DNA of 64,000 nt, taken from contig JAWKZP010000002.1 of the NCBI GenBank assembly GCA_041395905.1, positions 124,001-188,000 on the forward strand. Reading direction: 5' to 3'. The position numbers and the translations under genes were made by a program. Shown piece by piece: positions 1 through 9,962 of the stretch. The notes beneath the pieces are model-generated. The model was not told the DNA's origin. It saw only the letters and a program-made list of their open reading frames with translations, and searched no databases. The DNA is from UBA7803 sp041395905 (lineage in GTDB: Bacteria > Pseudomonadota > Gammaproteobacteria > Pseudomonadales > Azotimanducaceae). Numbering within the stretch: position 1 is the stretch's first letter; every line of letters starts with the position of its first letter.

Positions 1-1
1 G

Positions 2-496
2 GAACAGAAGGTTCGAGCTCAGCTGGGGCCCGTGGGCACGCGCTCGTTCGGACACCCGAACATCTTTCCGAATCTGTGGATCTCCATCACGCGGCAGATC
101 TGTCTGCGGATTCCGCGCGGGCCGTTCGAAACGGAGCTCTGGTGGTTCAACTACCTGCCCAGAGACCTGTCCGAGCAGGAACGGCGGCAGGCAAACTTCG
201 CCCAGAATCACATTTTCGGACCCGCCGGCCTGCTGGAGCAGGACGACGGCGAGAACTGGAGCCATTCCACCCGGGGTGCGATGGGCTCGTACGCCAGAAC
301 CCTGCCGCTCAATCTCTCCATGGGCAGAGGCCTGGACCGGGTCACGTCGGATCCGTCCGGGCAGAGCCGAATCGAAACGGTGGTGAACGAGCACGGCCAA
401 CGCTGGACGTACCAGTCGTGGCAGGAGTGGATGCAGGCGGAATCCTGGCAGGAACTCATCGCCAACCACTCGCCCGCTCCCACCGGATCCGTGTGA
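2..496 (+). CDS. Aromatic ring-hydroxylating dioxygenase alpha subunit, C-terminal fragment
   Basis: This is the last 164 residues of the catalytic (large) subunit of a Rieske non-heme iron ring-hydroxylating oxygenase; the Rieske domain and the two iron-binding histidines lie left of the window. The reading frame is open from base 2. The stretch GPAGLLEQDDGEN matches the family motif that carries the third mononuclear-iron ligand, an aspartate equivalent to Asp362 of naphthalene dioxygenase (by manual alignment the second D of EQDD, codon 245-247). The stop codon overlaps the start of the beta subunit by one base (TGATG), so the two are translationally coupled. The substrate cannot be read from this fragment; the downstream dihydrodiol dehydrogenase argues for an arene 1,2-dioxygenase of the biphenyl/PAH type. 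Confidence 0.9.
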   Translation, partial: EQKVRAQLGPVGTRSFGHPNIFPNLWISITRQICLRIPRGPFETELWWFNYLPRDLSEQERRQANFAQNHIFGPAGLLEQDDGENWSHSTRGAMGSYARTLPLNLSMGRGLDRVTSDPSGQSRIETVVNEHGQRWTYQSWQEWMQAESWQELIANHSPAPTGSV

Positions 497-1029
497 TGAG
501 CGCCTTTCATGTACTCGGCGTCCAGGAACGCATGCTGCTCACCTATGAGGCGGAGGAGTTCCTGTATCGCGAAGCCGCGCTGCTGGACGACCGCCGATTC
601 GACGACTGGCTGCAGGTGCTCACCGACGATATCCACTACTGGATGCCCATTCGGCGCACCACCCAGGCCCGGGAAGTCGAGCTCGAGTTCACCAAACCGG
701 GCGGCATGGCGTTCTTCGACGACGACAAGCAGATCCTGACTCTGCGCGTGCAGCGCCTTGCCGTCGGGCGCGCCTGGGCCGAGGATCCGCCATCGCGAAC
801 GCGCCGCCTGGTCACCAACGTCCGCATCGGCAGCGCCGACGCGAACGAGATGCTGGTACACAGCAACTTCCACCTCTACCGCACGCGGCTCAACAGCGAG
901 GAAGACGCCTGGATCGGACGGCGCGAGGACCTGCTGAGGCGTGACGGAGGAAGGCTGCTGCTTGCACGGCGGCATATCTATCTGGAACAGACGGTGATCC
1001 TGTCCCAGAACATGAGCAGCATCTTCTGA
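496..1029 (+). CDS. Aromatic ring-hydroxylating dioxygenase beta subunit
   Basis: A 177-residue small subunit of the dioxygenase, the usual length for the family. The opening segment (LLTYEAEEFLYREAALLDDRRFDDW) and the motif DIHYWMPIRRT are characteristic of beta subunits, which adopt a cone-shaped NTF2-like fold, lack cofactors and support the alpha3beta3 hexamer. The start is the ATG that overlaps the alpha-subunit stop codon; a longer open frame runs upstream but only as an out-of-frame shadow of the alpha gene. The C-terminus (SQNMSSIF) is also typical. The dehydrogenase gene begins 2 bases after the stop, so alpha, beta and dehydrogenase are one operon. Ferredoxin and reductase components are not in the window. 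Confidence 0.93.
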   Translation: MSAFHVLGVQERMLLTYEAEEFLYREAALLDDRRFDDWLQVLTDDIHYWMPIRRTTQAREVELEFTKPGGMAFFDDDKQILTLRVQRLAVGRAWAEDPPSRTRRLVTNVRIGSADANEMLVHSNFHLYRTRLNSEEDAWIGRREDLLRRDGGRLLLARRHIYLEQTVILSQNMSSIF

Positions 1030-1031
1030 TC

Positions 1032-1859
1032 ATGACGAGATTGAGCGGTCAGGTGGCAATCGTTACAGGAGGCGCCTCCGGCCTCGGTGCTGCGATCGTC
1101 GAGCGGTTCGTTCGCGAAGGTGCCAGGGTAGCCGTGCTCGATCGATCCGAGTCGGGCTGCGCTGCGCTGCGTGAGCGCTTCGCCGACGACGTTCACTGCG
1201 TGCCGGGCGACGTCCGCAGCGCGGACGACAACGCCCAGGTCGTGCGCGAATGTGTCGAACGATTCGGTCGGCTCGACTGTGCCATAGGCAACGCCGGCAT
1301 CTGGGATTACAACGCCCGCCTCGTCGATCTGAGCGGCGAGCAGCTCACCGCCTCGTTTCACGAGCTGTTCGACATCAACGTGCTGGGCTACATGGCGCTG
1401 GCCCGCGCCGCGCTGCGGCCACTGGTGGCGAGCCGTGGCTCGATGATCTTCACGGTTTCCAACGCGGGCTTTCTCCCGGCGGGGGGGGGCGTGCTGTACA
1501 CCGCGACCAAGCACGCCGTGGTGGGCGTGATCCGGCAGCTGGCATGGGAGCTGGCTCCGCACGTGCGCGTCAACGGCGTTGCGCCCGGCGCGATAGCGAC
1601 GCAGTTGAAAGGCCCGGAGTCGCTCGGCATGGCGGACAACCGGTTCCCAGGCGATGCCATGGCGGCCAGCGCGGAACGGTTCGTGCCCATCGGCCGCATG
1701 CCGACGCCCGCCGAGTATGCCGGCGCCTATGTCTTCTTCGCGTGCCGGGAAGACAACGTGCCGTCCACCGGCGCCATCCTGAACCACGACGGCGGGCTGA
1801 CCGTGCGTGGTCTCGGTGCCGTTCCCCGTGGCGGCGACGACCTGCCCGACCGGTTCTGA
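1032..1859 (+). CDS. cis-Dihydrodiol dehydrogenase (BphB-like SDR)
   Basis: A 275-residue short-chain dehydrogenase likely to oxidise the arene cis-dihydrodiol made by the upstream dioxygenase to a catechol using NAD+. Visible features are the cofactor motif TGGASGLG near residue 12, the NAG motif (IGNAGIWD), a catalytic Ser in TVSNAG and the YTATK signature. The AGFLPAGGG segment and the GLTVRGL ending resemble the BphB/HcaB branch of dihydrodiol dehydrogenases. The gene follows the beta subunit with a 2-base gap and no clear ribosome binding site, suggesting coupling. A run of nine G residues (1481-1489) encodes the conserved Gly-Gly-Gly loop, a possible slippage site. The exact substrate is inferred only from context. 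Confidence 0.88.
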   Translation: MTRLSGQVAIVTGGASGLGAAIVERFVREGARVAVLDRSESGCAALRERFADDVHCVPGDVRSADDNAQVVRECVERFGRLDCAIGNAGIWDYNARLVDLSGEQLTASFHELFDINVLGYMALARAALRPLVASRGSMIFTVSNAGFLPAGGGVLYTATKHAVVGVIRQLAWELAPHVRVNGVAPGAIATQLKGPESLGMADNRFPGDAMAASAERFVPIGRMPTPAEYAGAYVFFACREDNVPSTGAILNHDGGLTVRGLGAVPRGGDDLPDRF

Positions 1860-2057
1860 GCACCCGTGGAACGGCACTCCGTTCGATAACCGCGGGCGCC
1901 GCGGGCATACCCTCGGGAAACTCTGACCAATCGTCAGGAATCTCCTTATGGTTCGCAACGGCCTCCTGCACGCACCATTGAGCATCCGGCCAGATCCCGG
2001 GCAGGCCTCTTGGTGCGACTGCCCGCTGGAGCAGCGCCTGCGGGGAGTTCTCCAGTC

Positions 2058-3353
2058 ATGCAGTTGGCAACCGGCACGGGCCTCCACCCCTTCGAGTCAC
2101 CACGCTATCGCGCGTACGTGCTGGCCATGCTGGTCATCGTGTACGTGTTCAACTTTCTCGATCGGCAGATCGTCACCATCCTCGCCGAGCCGATCAAGAA
2201 CGATCTCGGGCTGAACGACACCCAGATCGGACTGATGACCGGGCTCGCGTTCGCCATCTTCTACACCGTGCTCGGCATTCCGCTTGCACGCCTGGCCGAT
2301 CGCGCCAATCGCGTGTCGATCATTACCGCGGCTCTGGTGATCTGGAGCGGAATGACCGCGCTGTGCGGGGCTGCGCAGAACTTCGCGCAGATGCTCGCCG
2401 CCCGCATCGGCGTCGGCGTCGGCGAAGCCGGCTGCTCGCCGCCGGCGCACTCCCTGATCGCCGACTACTATCCGCCGGAAAAACGCGCCTCGGCACTGTC
2501 GATCTATGCGCTGGGCATTCCCATCGGCAGCATTCTCGGCATGCTCGCCGGCGGCTGGATCGCAGAATTCTATGGCTGGCGGGCAGCCTTCTTCGTGGTT
2601 GGCATTCCCGGCATCGCGCTCGCCATTCTCGTCAAGCTGACCGTGCGCGAGCCCGTACGGGGCATGTCTGACGCGGTCGCACCGCGCCCAGGCGAACAGC
2701 CTTCCCTGCGCGAGACGCTGAGCACACTGCTGCGCAATCGCACGTTGCTGCACGTGGCACTGGGCGGTGCGCTGACCTCGTTCGTCGGCTACGGCCTGGG
2801 CCAGTGGCTGCCGGCGTTCTTCATCCGCATTCACGGGCTCGGAATCGCCGAAACGGCGACCTATTTCGGGCTCGTGCTGGGCGTTGCCAGCGCGATCGGG
2901 ACCTTGCTGGGTGGCGCGCTGGCCGATCGTCTGGCCCGGCGCGATCGACGCATCTACGCCTGGCTGCCCGCCGCCGGCGTGCTGCTCGCGTTTCCGTTCT
3001 ATCTGACCGCGATGCTGCTCGACAATCCCTACCTGGCCATCGCAGTCCTGGTCGCGCCGAGCCTGCTCAACTCGCTCTGGCTCGGCCCGGCGTTCGGAAC
3101 GATCCAGAATCTCGCGCCGATGCGCATGCGTGCTCTGGCCTCGGCGATCCTGCTGTTCATTCTCAACATCATCGGCCTGGGCCTCGGTCCCTTCCTGGTC
3201 GGCATGTTGAGCGATCTGCTGAGCGGCGCATTCGCCCAGGAGTCGCTGCGCTGGGCCATTCTGATCGCGACCGGCGCGTACTTCTGGGCCGGCGCGCATT
3301 TCCTGCTGGCAGGCCGGACCCTTCGGGCAGATCTGGACGCTGCGCAGCGATAG
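2058..3353 (+). CDS. Spinster-like MFS transporter
   Basis: A 431-residue major facilitator superfamily permease. The first membrane segment ends in YVFNFLDRQIVTILAEPIK, a signature of the spinster-like MFS group frequent in aromatic- and steroid-degrading proteobacteria, and GVGEAGCSPPAHSLIADYY follows in helix 4. About twelve hydrophobic segments fit one complete permease. I chose ATG 2058 over an upstream TTG at 2010 because a GGGAG lies shortly before it and the family N-terminus begins close to this point. It sits 198 bases after the dihydrodiol dehydrogenase, so it may carry the pathway substrate or product. A close relative lies at 8559-9923 on the other strand. Substrate unknown. Confidence 0.88.
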   Translation: MQLATGTGLHPFESPRYRAYVLAMLVIVYVFNFLDRQIVTILAEPIKNDLGLNDTQIGLMTGLAFAIFYTVLGIPLARLADRANRVSIITAALVIWSGMTALCGAAQNFAQMLAARIGVGVGEAGCSPPAHSLIADYYPPEKRASALSIYALGIPIGSILGMLAGGWIAEFYGWRAAFFVVGIPGIALAILVKLTVREPVRGMSDAVAPRPGEQPSLRETLSTLLRNRTLLHVALGGALTSFVGYGLGQWLPAFFIRIHGLGIAETATYFGLVLGVASAIGTLLGGALADRLARRDRRIYAWLPAAGVLLAFPFYLTAMLLDNPYLAIAVLVAPSLLNSLWLGPAFGTIQNLAPMRMRALASAILLFILNIIGLGLGPFLVGMLSDLLSGAFAQESLRWAILIATGAYFWAGAHFLLAGRTLRADLDAAQR

Positions 3354-3386
3354 ACAGATCCAATTGTTCTGGTAGAGACAATCAAT
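3350..3386 (+). promoter_or_regulatory. OxyR-like binding site upstream of katG
   Basis: Four tetranucleotides are spaced exactly as in the OxyR consensus (ATAG-N7-CTAT-N7-ATAG-N7-CTAT): ATAG at 3350, CAAT at 3361, GTAG at 3372 and CAAT at 3383, each separated by 7 bases; 13 of 16 defined positions match. A possible -35 (TTGTCC, 3387-3392) abuts the downstream edge, the geometry expected of an OxyR-activated promoter; the -10 is unclear. The site lies about 150 bases before the katG start and overlaps the stop codon of the preceding transporter. Recognition is by eye; no matrix score was computed. Confidence 0.5.
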
Positions 3387-3532
3387 TTGTCCGATCAATG
3401 GAAAAGCGAGTAGCGTAACGGACGAGTTCAAACAGGTCTGTCGGCGGGCACACGGGCTTGACTGCAAAGCGCGGCCAAGCCGCGGTGCTGCGGCCAGGGC
3501 AGCCTGCCAATTGTCCCAAGGAGGCGTAATCA

Positions 3533-5761
<2,229 letters not shown>

Positions 5762-5778
5762 CACTGACATCGGACCGG

Positions 5779-5806
5779 CTGCGTGGGCGCATGAGCGCCC
5801 GCGCAG
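5779..5806 (+). terminator. GC-rich hairpin after katG
   Basis: A 12-base-pair stem (CTGCGTGGGCGC paired with GCGCCCGCGCAG, one G-U pair) with a four-base ATGA loop begins 18 bases after the katG stop. The downstream T-tract is weak and distant (cctttctt), so it may be an imperfect intrinsic terminator or an mRNA-stabilising hairpin. Confidence 0.45.
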
Positions 5807-5912
5807 TCGGACTCCGCACTGCCGCGCCTTTCTTATCCTGGACCATGTAAGCGGTTGTAACGCGCGGAACCCTGTCTCAGTTTCCCGCTCCTGCGTCTCG
5901 CATCATGCCGAC

Positions 5913-6158
5913 ATGGAAGCCGACCACCGATTCACGAGCACCGATCACACCAGCGGGATCTGGACGACACGACACCCGCGGGTGCTGGTCTTCTGCACCT
6001 GGTGGTGGGAAGCCGACGCTCACATGCTGTACGTGAAGCACGCGGGCCTGATTCGCGAGGTGCCGTTGCAGGCGCGCTCCGGCGAATCGGATGCGCCCCC
6101 CGAACTGCATCAGACGGCACTGGAAGTCGCGCAGCGCATGGCACAGACCAGGCGTTAG
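5913..6158 (+). CDS. Hypothetical small protein
   Basis: An 81-residue open frame in the 506-base interval between katG and the crotonase-like gene. It contains an aromatic-rich core (RHPRVLVFCTWWWEADAHMLYVKHAGL) followed by a charged tail; no signal peptide or recognised domain. Codons in the central part end mostly in G or C, as in neighbouring genes, which favours it over chance, but the ATG has no convincing ribosome binding site. A 134-codon frame on the opposite strand over the same bases looks like a shadow. The rest of the interval holds only the katG hairpin and the ribosome binding site of the next gene. Confidence 0.4.
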   Translation: MEADHRFTSTDHTSGIWTTRHPRVLVFCTWWWEADAHMLYVKHAGLIREVPLQARSGESDAPPELHQTALEVAQRMAQTRR

Positions 6159-6267
6159 CCCGGCTGCCATCTGCGGGCGGCGCCCGGAGCGTTTTCCCGT
6201 CGCGGCGGATGCGATCCCCAGCGGGTGGCTGCTATGCTGCCTGGCTTCACGATAGAGGGGAATGCTC

Positions 6268-7083
6268 ATGGCCGGCGACAATCGTTACGACACACTCCTG
6301 TACCACACCGACGGACCCGTCGCCGTCGTCACGCTGAACCGACCCGAGCGCATGAACGCCTGGAATGCGACCATGGCCGCGGAGCTCAGTGCTGCCATGA
6401 CCCGGGCGAACGAAGATGACTCGGTTCGTGCCGTGGTGCTCACCGGAGCCGGCAGAGCCTTCTGCGCCGGCGCCGACCTGGAGCGCGGCGGCGACACCTT
6501 CAGCAACAGGGACCGCACCGAGCGCGCACCTGCCGCTGCACCCGTCTACCCCTACATGATCGACAAGCCGGTGATCGCCGCCATCAACGGTTCCGCCGTC
6601 GGGGTAGGCATGACCTACCCCATGCTCTGCGACATGCGTCTGGTGGCCGAGGACGCCAAGCTCGGCTTCGTGTTCACGCGTCGAGGCATGATGCCGGAGC
6701 TCGGCGCGCACCTGCTGGTGCAACGGGTGGCCGGCTTCTCCCGCGCGGCGGATCTGCTGCTTTCCGGTCGCATCGTTCGTGGCGGCGAGGCAGCCGCTCT
6801 GGGGCTCGCCAGCGAGTCGTTGCCGCGCGAGCAGGTTCTCAGCCGGGCGCTGGAGCTCGCCGGCGAGTACCGCCTCACCGCACCGGTATCGGTCGCGGTG
6901 ACCAAGCGGCTGCTGTGGGAGGGCCTGCACACGGGTTATGACGCCATGCGTGCGCGCGAAGACAGGCTGTTTGCCTGGCTCGGCAATCAGCCGGACGCGC
7001 GCGAGGGTATCCAGTCGTTCGTCGAGAAACGCGAGCCGGCCTGGAGCATGTCGGTCACCCGGAACCGGCCGGACCTGCTCTAG
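6268..7083 (+). CDS. Enoyl-CoA hydratase/isomerase family (crotonase-fold) protein
   Basis: A 271-residue crotonase-superfamily protein acting on an acyl-CoA. Oxyanion-hole segments are visible in AGRAFCAGADL (residues 61-71) and the GSAVGVGM turn (108-115). By manual alignment with rat crotonase the two catalytic glutamates (Glu144, Glu164) fall at Thr116 and Arg138, while a glutamate remains in MPELG, as in the RRGxxPE subgroup; hydratase activity is therefore uncertain and isomerase or another crotonase reaction is possible. Two ATGs compete: 6262 is 1 base from the GAGGGG ribosome binding site (6255-6260), 6268 is 7 bases from it, so 6268 is preferred. It stands alone, convergent with the MarC gene. 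Confidence 0.85.
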   Translation: MAGDNRYDTLLYHTDGPVAVVTLNRPERMNAWNATMAAELSAAMTRANEDDSVRAVVLTGAGRAFCAGADLERGGDTFSNRDRTERAPAAAPVYPYMIDKPVIAAINGSAVGVGMTYPMLCDMRLVAEDAKLGFVFTRRGMMPELGAHLLVQRVAGFSRAADLLLSGRIVRGGEAAALGLASESLPREQVLSRALELAGEYRLTAPVSVAVTKRLLWEGLHTGYDAMRAREDRLFAWLGNQPDAREGIQSFVEKREPAWSMSVTRNRPDLL

Positions 7084-7106
7084 CCCACGGCACCGCGAGC
7101 GACCGA

Positions 7107-7739
7107 CTAGGCCAGCCCGGGAAACAAGCCCTTGATGCCGTTGGCGATGAACTCCACGGCAATGGCCGCAAGAATGAGCCCCATGATCCGGGTGAAGATG
7201 TTGAGGCCCGTGGCGCTGATGTGCCGGGCAATCCAGGGCGCCAGTCGCAGCACGCCCCAAACCAGGAGGCTCAGCACCACTATGGCGCTCGACAGCACCA
7301 GGTAGTGGCTGAGGCCGGTCGACTTGTGCGCGGCCAGAATGACCGTGCTGATGGCTCCAGGACCCGCAAGCAGCGGCATCGCCAGCGGCACGATGGCGAC
7401 CGACTGCTTCTCGATCGACTCGCTCGCCTCTTCACCGGTCTGCTTCACGGCGCTGGTTCGTGCATGCAGCATCGCAATCGCCATGAGCAGAATCAGGATG
7501 CCGCCGCCGACGCGGAACGAATCTATGGTGATGCCGAACAGTCCGAGAAACTCCTCACCGAAGAACAGGGCCGTCAGCAGTATCGATGCCACCCCTATGG
7601 GCACCAGATTGGCGGTCTTGCGCAGCTCGGTGCGGCTCTCGCTTGCGGTCATGCTGATGAACACCGGAATCACGCCGATGGGGTTCACAATGGCCACCAG
7701 TCCGATGAACGTTTTGAAGTACTCGGCGGAGTCAAACAT
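7107..7739 (-). CDS. MarC family integral membrane protein
   Basis: A 210-residue, six-helix membrane protein of the MarC (UPF0056) family. Family features are VNPIGVIPVFISMT near the N-terminus and the central PLAMPLLAGPGAISTVIL motif. The molecular role of the family is unsettled; an early link to multiple antibiotic resistance was not upheld. The start overlaps the 3' end of the TrkA-C membrane gene by 8 bases, indicating a two-gene operon with translational coupling. The long loop between helices 3 and 4 (KQTGEEASESIEKQ) is hydrophilic, as usual in the family. Confidence 0.92.
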   Translation of the reverse strand: MFDSAEYFKTFIGLVAIVNPIGVIPVFISMTASESRTELRKTANLVPIGVASILLTALFFGEEFLGLFGITIDSFRVGGGILILLMAIAMLHARTSAVKQTGEEASESIEKQSVAIVPLAMPLLAGPGAISTVILAAHKSTGLSHYLVLSSAIVVLSLLVWGVLRLAPWIARHISATGLNIFTRIMGLILAAIAVEFIANGIKGLFPGLA

Positions 7740-8448
7740 TCGCGGCCCGCTCCCTGGATGCGTCGTCGTTGCCCGAGAAGTGGGCTTGCAGATCCTCGAG
7801 CTTTCCGTAGATCACCAGGTAGTCTCCGGCCTTCAGCGTGCCGGTGAGTCGCGGTGTCGGCACCCACTGCCGATCGTGCTCGATACCCAGAATGAAGGAA
7901 TGCTCCAGCCCGGAATTGACGTCGACAAGCGTCTGGCCGATGAGCTTCGAGTCGCTCGACAGCCGGATCCGCACCACCCCGTATCCCTCCGCAAGGTGCA
8001 GAAGCTCGTCCAGCGTGGCGTCGTCTTCGAAGATTCGCAGCCGCGAGAGACGCTCGCGCGCGAACGCCTCCCAGCGTCGGACGAACGGCGCGTGCCTGGC
8101 CACAACGATGATCGCACCGAGGCCGAGGACCAGCGCGATCACGTTGACCCCTGCCTCCAGGCCGCGCGCATTGGCGAACGACGAGGTCGTGGCAACGATG
8201 ACCGTCACTATGCCGGCATTTCCTAGGATCATCAGCAGCGAGATGATGCGCCGGCGCCTGGCGTTGCCGACCACGCGCTCAGCCTCGCGTGTGGTGAAGC
8301 CAGTGCCGGAAAATGCCGAGAGGGCCTGGAATTTCGCCTTCTCGTAGTCCATGCCGGTCATCACCAGAGCGATTGCGCCGGCACGAACGATGAGAATCGA
8401 CACGACAATCGTCGCCAGGGTAGGAATGACGTAATAGAGACCGGACAT
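7732..8448 (-). CDS. Membrane protein with C-terminal TrkA-C (RCK_C) domain
   Basis: A 238-residue protein with three to four hydrophobic segments in the first 120 residues and a C-terminal TrkA-C-type regulatory domain (RLSSDSKLIGQTL ... GDYLVIYGKLEDL). TrkA-C domains bind small ligands in potassium channels and transporters, so a ligand-gated transport or sensing role is inferred, but there is no recognisable pore or NAD-binding TrkA-N domain. The start is the ATG at 8448 (MSGLYYVIP); the frame continues upstream without a better candidate. The coupled downstream neighbour is MarC, which may be its functional partner. Confidence 0.78.
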   Translation of the reverse strand: MSGLYYVIPTLATIVVSILIVRAGAIALVMTGMDYEKAKFQALSAFSGTGFTTREAERVVGNARRRRIISLLMILGNAGIVTVIVATTSSFANARGLEAGVNVIALVLGLGAIIVVARHAPFVRRWEAFARERLSRLRIFEDDATLDELLHLAEGYGVVRIRLSSDSKLIGQTLVDVNSGLEHSFILGIEHDRQWVPTPRLTGTLKAGDYLVIYGKLEDLQAHFSGNDDASRERAANV

Positions 8449-8558
8449 ACTTGGACCACGCTCCGCAGCCTGAGCGGCAAGCCTACCCCGGTCGCGCCCC
8501 TCGTGCAGCGACGGCGCGCGATCACCCGAGCCGGGCCACGGCTGCGACCGGCAGCCGC

Positions 8559-9923
8559 CTATTCTTCCATCTCTTCGCGGATGGTCCGCCGCGCCAGCCA
8601 GAAACAGAAAAACGCGGGGATCGCGAGAAACTGCGAGCCGATCAGCGCCCAGCGCACGCCCTCCGCGGAACCGAGGCCGAAGGGACCCGCGAGGATGTCG
8701 CTGGCAAGGCCCACGGCGAGCGGGCCCAGGCCGAGGCCGATCAGGTTGGCGATGAACAGGAAGATGGATGCGGCAGTCGCCCGCATGTGCACCGGCGCGA
8801 TGTTCTGCACGGTGGCATACACCGGTCCCTGCCACAGTGACACCAGAACCGCGTTGACGGCCAGCAGTGGCAGAATCGGCGTGAACGTGGGCATCAGCAT
8901 GGCAACCGTGTACAGCGGCACCGATGCCAGCACCGCGATGCCGGGTATCCCCATGTAGGCGCGAAGATCGCGGGCACCGAACCGGTCGGAGATGATCCCG
9001 CCGAGGAACACGCCGAGCCCCGCGGACACACCCAGGATCAGGCCCAGCGACAGCCCGACGAAACCGATCGGACCCAACCCGAAGCGAGCCGCAAGCTGCG
9101 CGATCTCAGCTCCGTGCACGCGCAGAAAGAACGACGCGCCGAACGGCGCGTGCCCGTAGCCTATGAAGGCCACGATGGATACCGCGAGCGCCATGAGCCA
9201 GAAGGTGCGTTTGCGGGCCAGCAGCCTCAGCGCGTCTGCGAACGAGGACTGCGGCGCCTGCGCCGCTGCGCGCGCGGTCGCCGCCGCGAGGCGCATGCGC
9301 GGCTCGACGAGCGTAAGTATCGTGATCACGGCCAGGGCGATGCCCGGAATCCCGACGAACAGGAACGCGGTGCGCCATCCGAACGCATCCGCAATCAGGC
9401 CGCCGGACACAACTCCGATCAGCGCGCCCACCGGATTGCCCATCGAGTAGAACGCCATTGCCGACGCGCGCTGCGCCTTCGGGGTGTAGTCGGCAATCAG
9501 CGAATGTGCCGGCGGCGTGCAGCCCGCTTCGCCGACACCCACTCCGATGCGCGCCAGCACCAGCTGCAAGAAGTTCTGTGCCAGCCCGCAGAGCGCCGTG
9601 AACGCGCTCCATGCCGTCAGTGACAGACCGATGATCCAGGGGCGGTTGCGCCTTTCCGCCAGGCGCGCAATGGGTATGCCCAGCGTGCAGTAGAAGATCG
9701 CGAATGCCGTTCCGGTCATCAGACCCAGCTGCCAGTCCGCAATCTGCAGATCCTGCTTGATGGGCTCCGCGAGAATCGTGACGATCTGGCGGTCGATGAA
9801 ATTGAACACATAGACGAAAAACAACAACCCGATGGCGTAGCGGCGATAACCGGGACTCACCTGGCGGACGGTTGCCGCAGCGTGCCCGGTCGCCGGCAGC
9901 TCCGGCGCAGCGTTAGTGGTCAT
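8559..9923 (-). CDS. Spinster-like MFS transporter (second copy)
   Basis: A 454-residue twelve-helix MFS permease closely related to the one at 2058-3353: both carry YVFNF(L/I)DRQIVTILAEPIK in the first helix and RIGVGVGEAGC(S/T)PPAHSLIADY further on. It has an N-terminal cytoplasmic extension of about 25 residues and ends with a charged tail (RRTIREEMEE). It is monocistronic, lying between the TrkA-C gene and ppc on the same strand. The best ribosome-binding sequence (GGGGAG) is about 12 bases upstream of the ATG, rather far. Substrate not deducible; relatives accompany aromatic, terpenoid and steroid catabolism genes. Confidence 0.9.
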   Translation of the reverse strand: MTTNAAPELPATGHAAATVRQVSPGYRRYAIGLLFFVYVFNFIDRQIVTILAEPIKQDLQIADWQLGLMTGTAFAIFYCTLGIPIARLAERRNRPWIIGLSLTAWSAFTALCGLAQNFLQLVLARIGVGVGEAGCTPPAHSLIADYTPKAQRASAMAFYSMGNPVGALIGVVSGGLIADAFGWRTAFLFVGIPGIALAVITILTLVEPRMRLAAATARAAAQAPQSSFADALRLLARKRTFWLMALAVSIVAFIGYGHAPFGASFFLRVHGAEIAQLAARFGLGPIGFVGLSLGLILGVSAGLGVFLGGIISDRFGARDLRAYMGIPGIAVLASVPLYTVAMLMPTFTPILPLLAVNAVLVSLWQGPVYATVQNIAPVHMRATAASIFLFIANLIGLGLGPLAVGLASDILAGPFGLGSAEGVRWALIGSQFLAIPAFFCFWLARRTIREEMEE

Positions 9924-9962
9924 AGGACGTCATCTCTCCCCTGGTCCCATGGCGACGCCCGG

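Noticed and set aside
208..2087. Minus-strand frames of 255 and 369 codons over the dioxygenase and SDR genes
   Set aside because: Antisense shadows; the plus-strand products are recognisable enzymes with overlapping stop/start codons.
5877..6281. 134-codon minus-strand frame opposite the small plus-strand hypothetical gene
   Set aside because: No domain, odd composition and no ribosome binding site; the plus-strand frame has better codon character.
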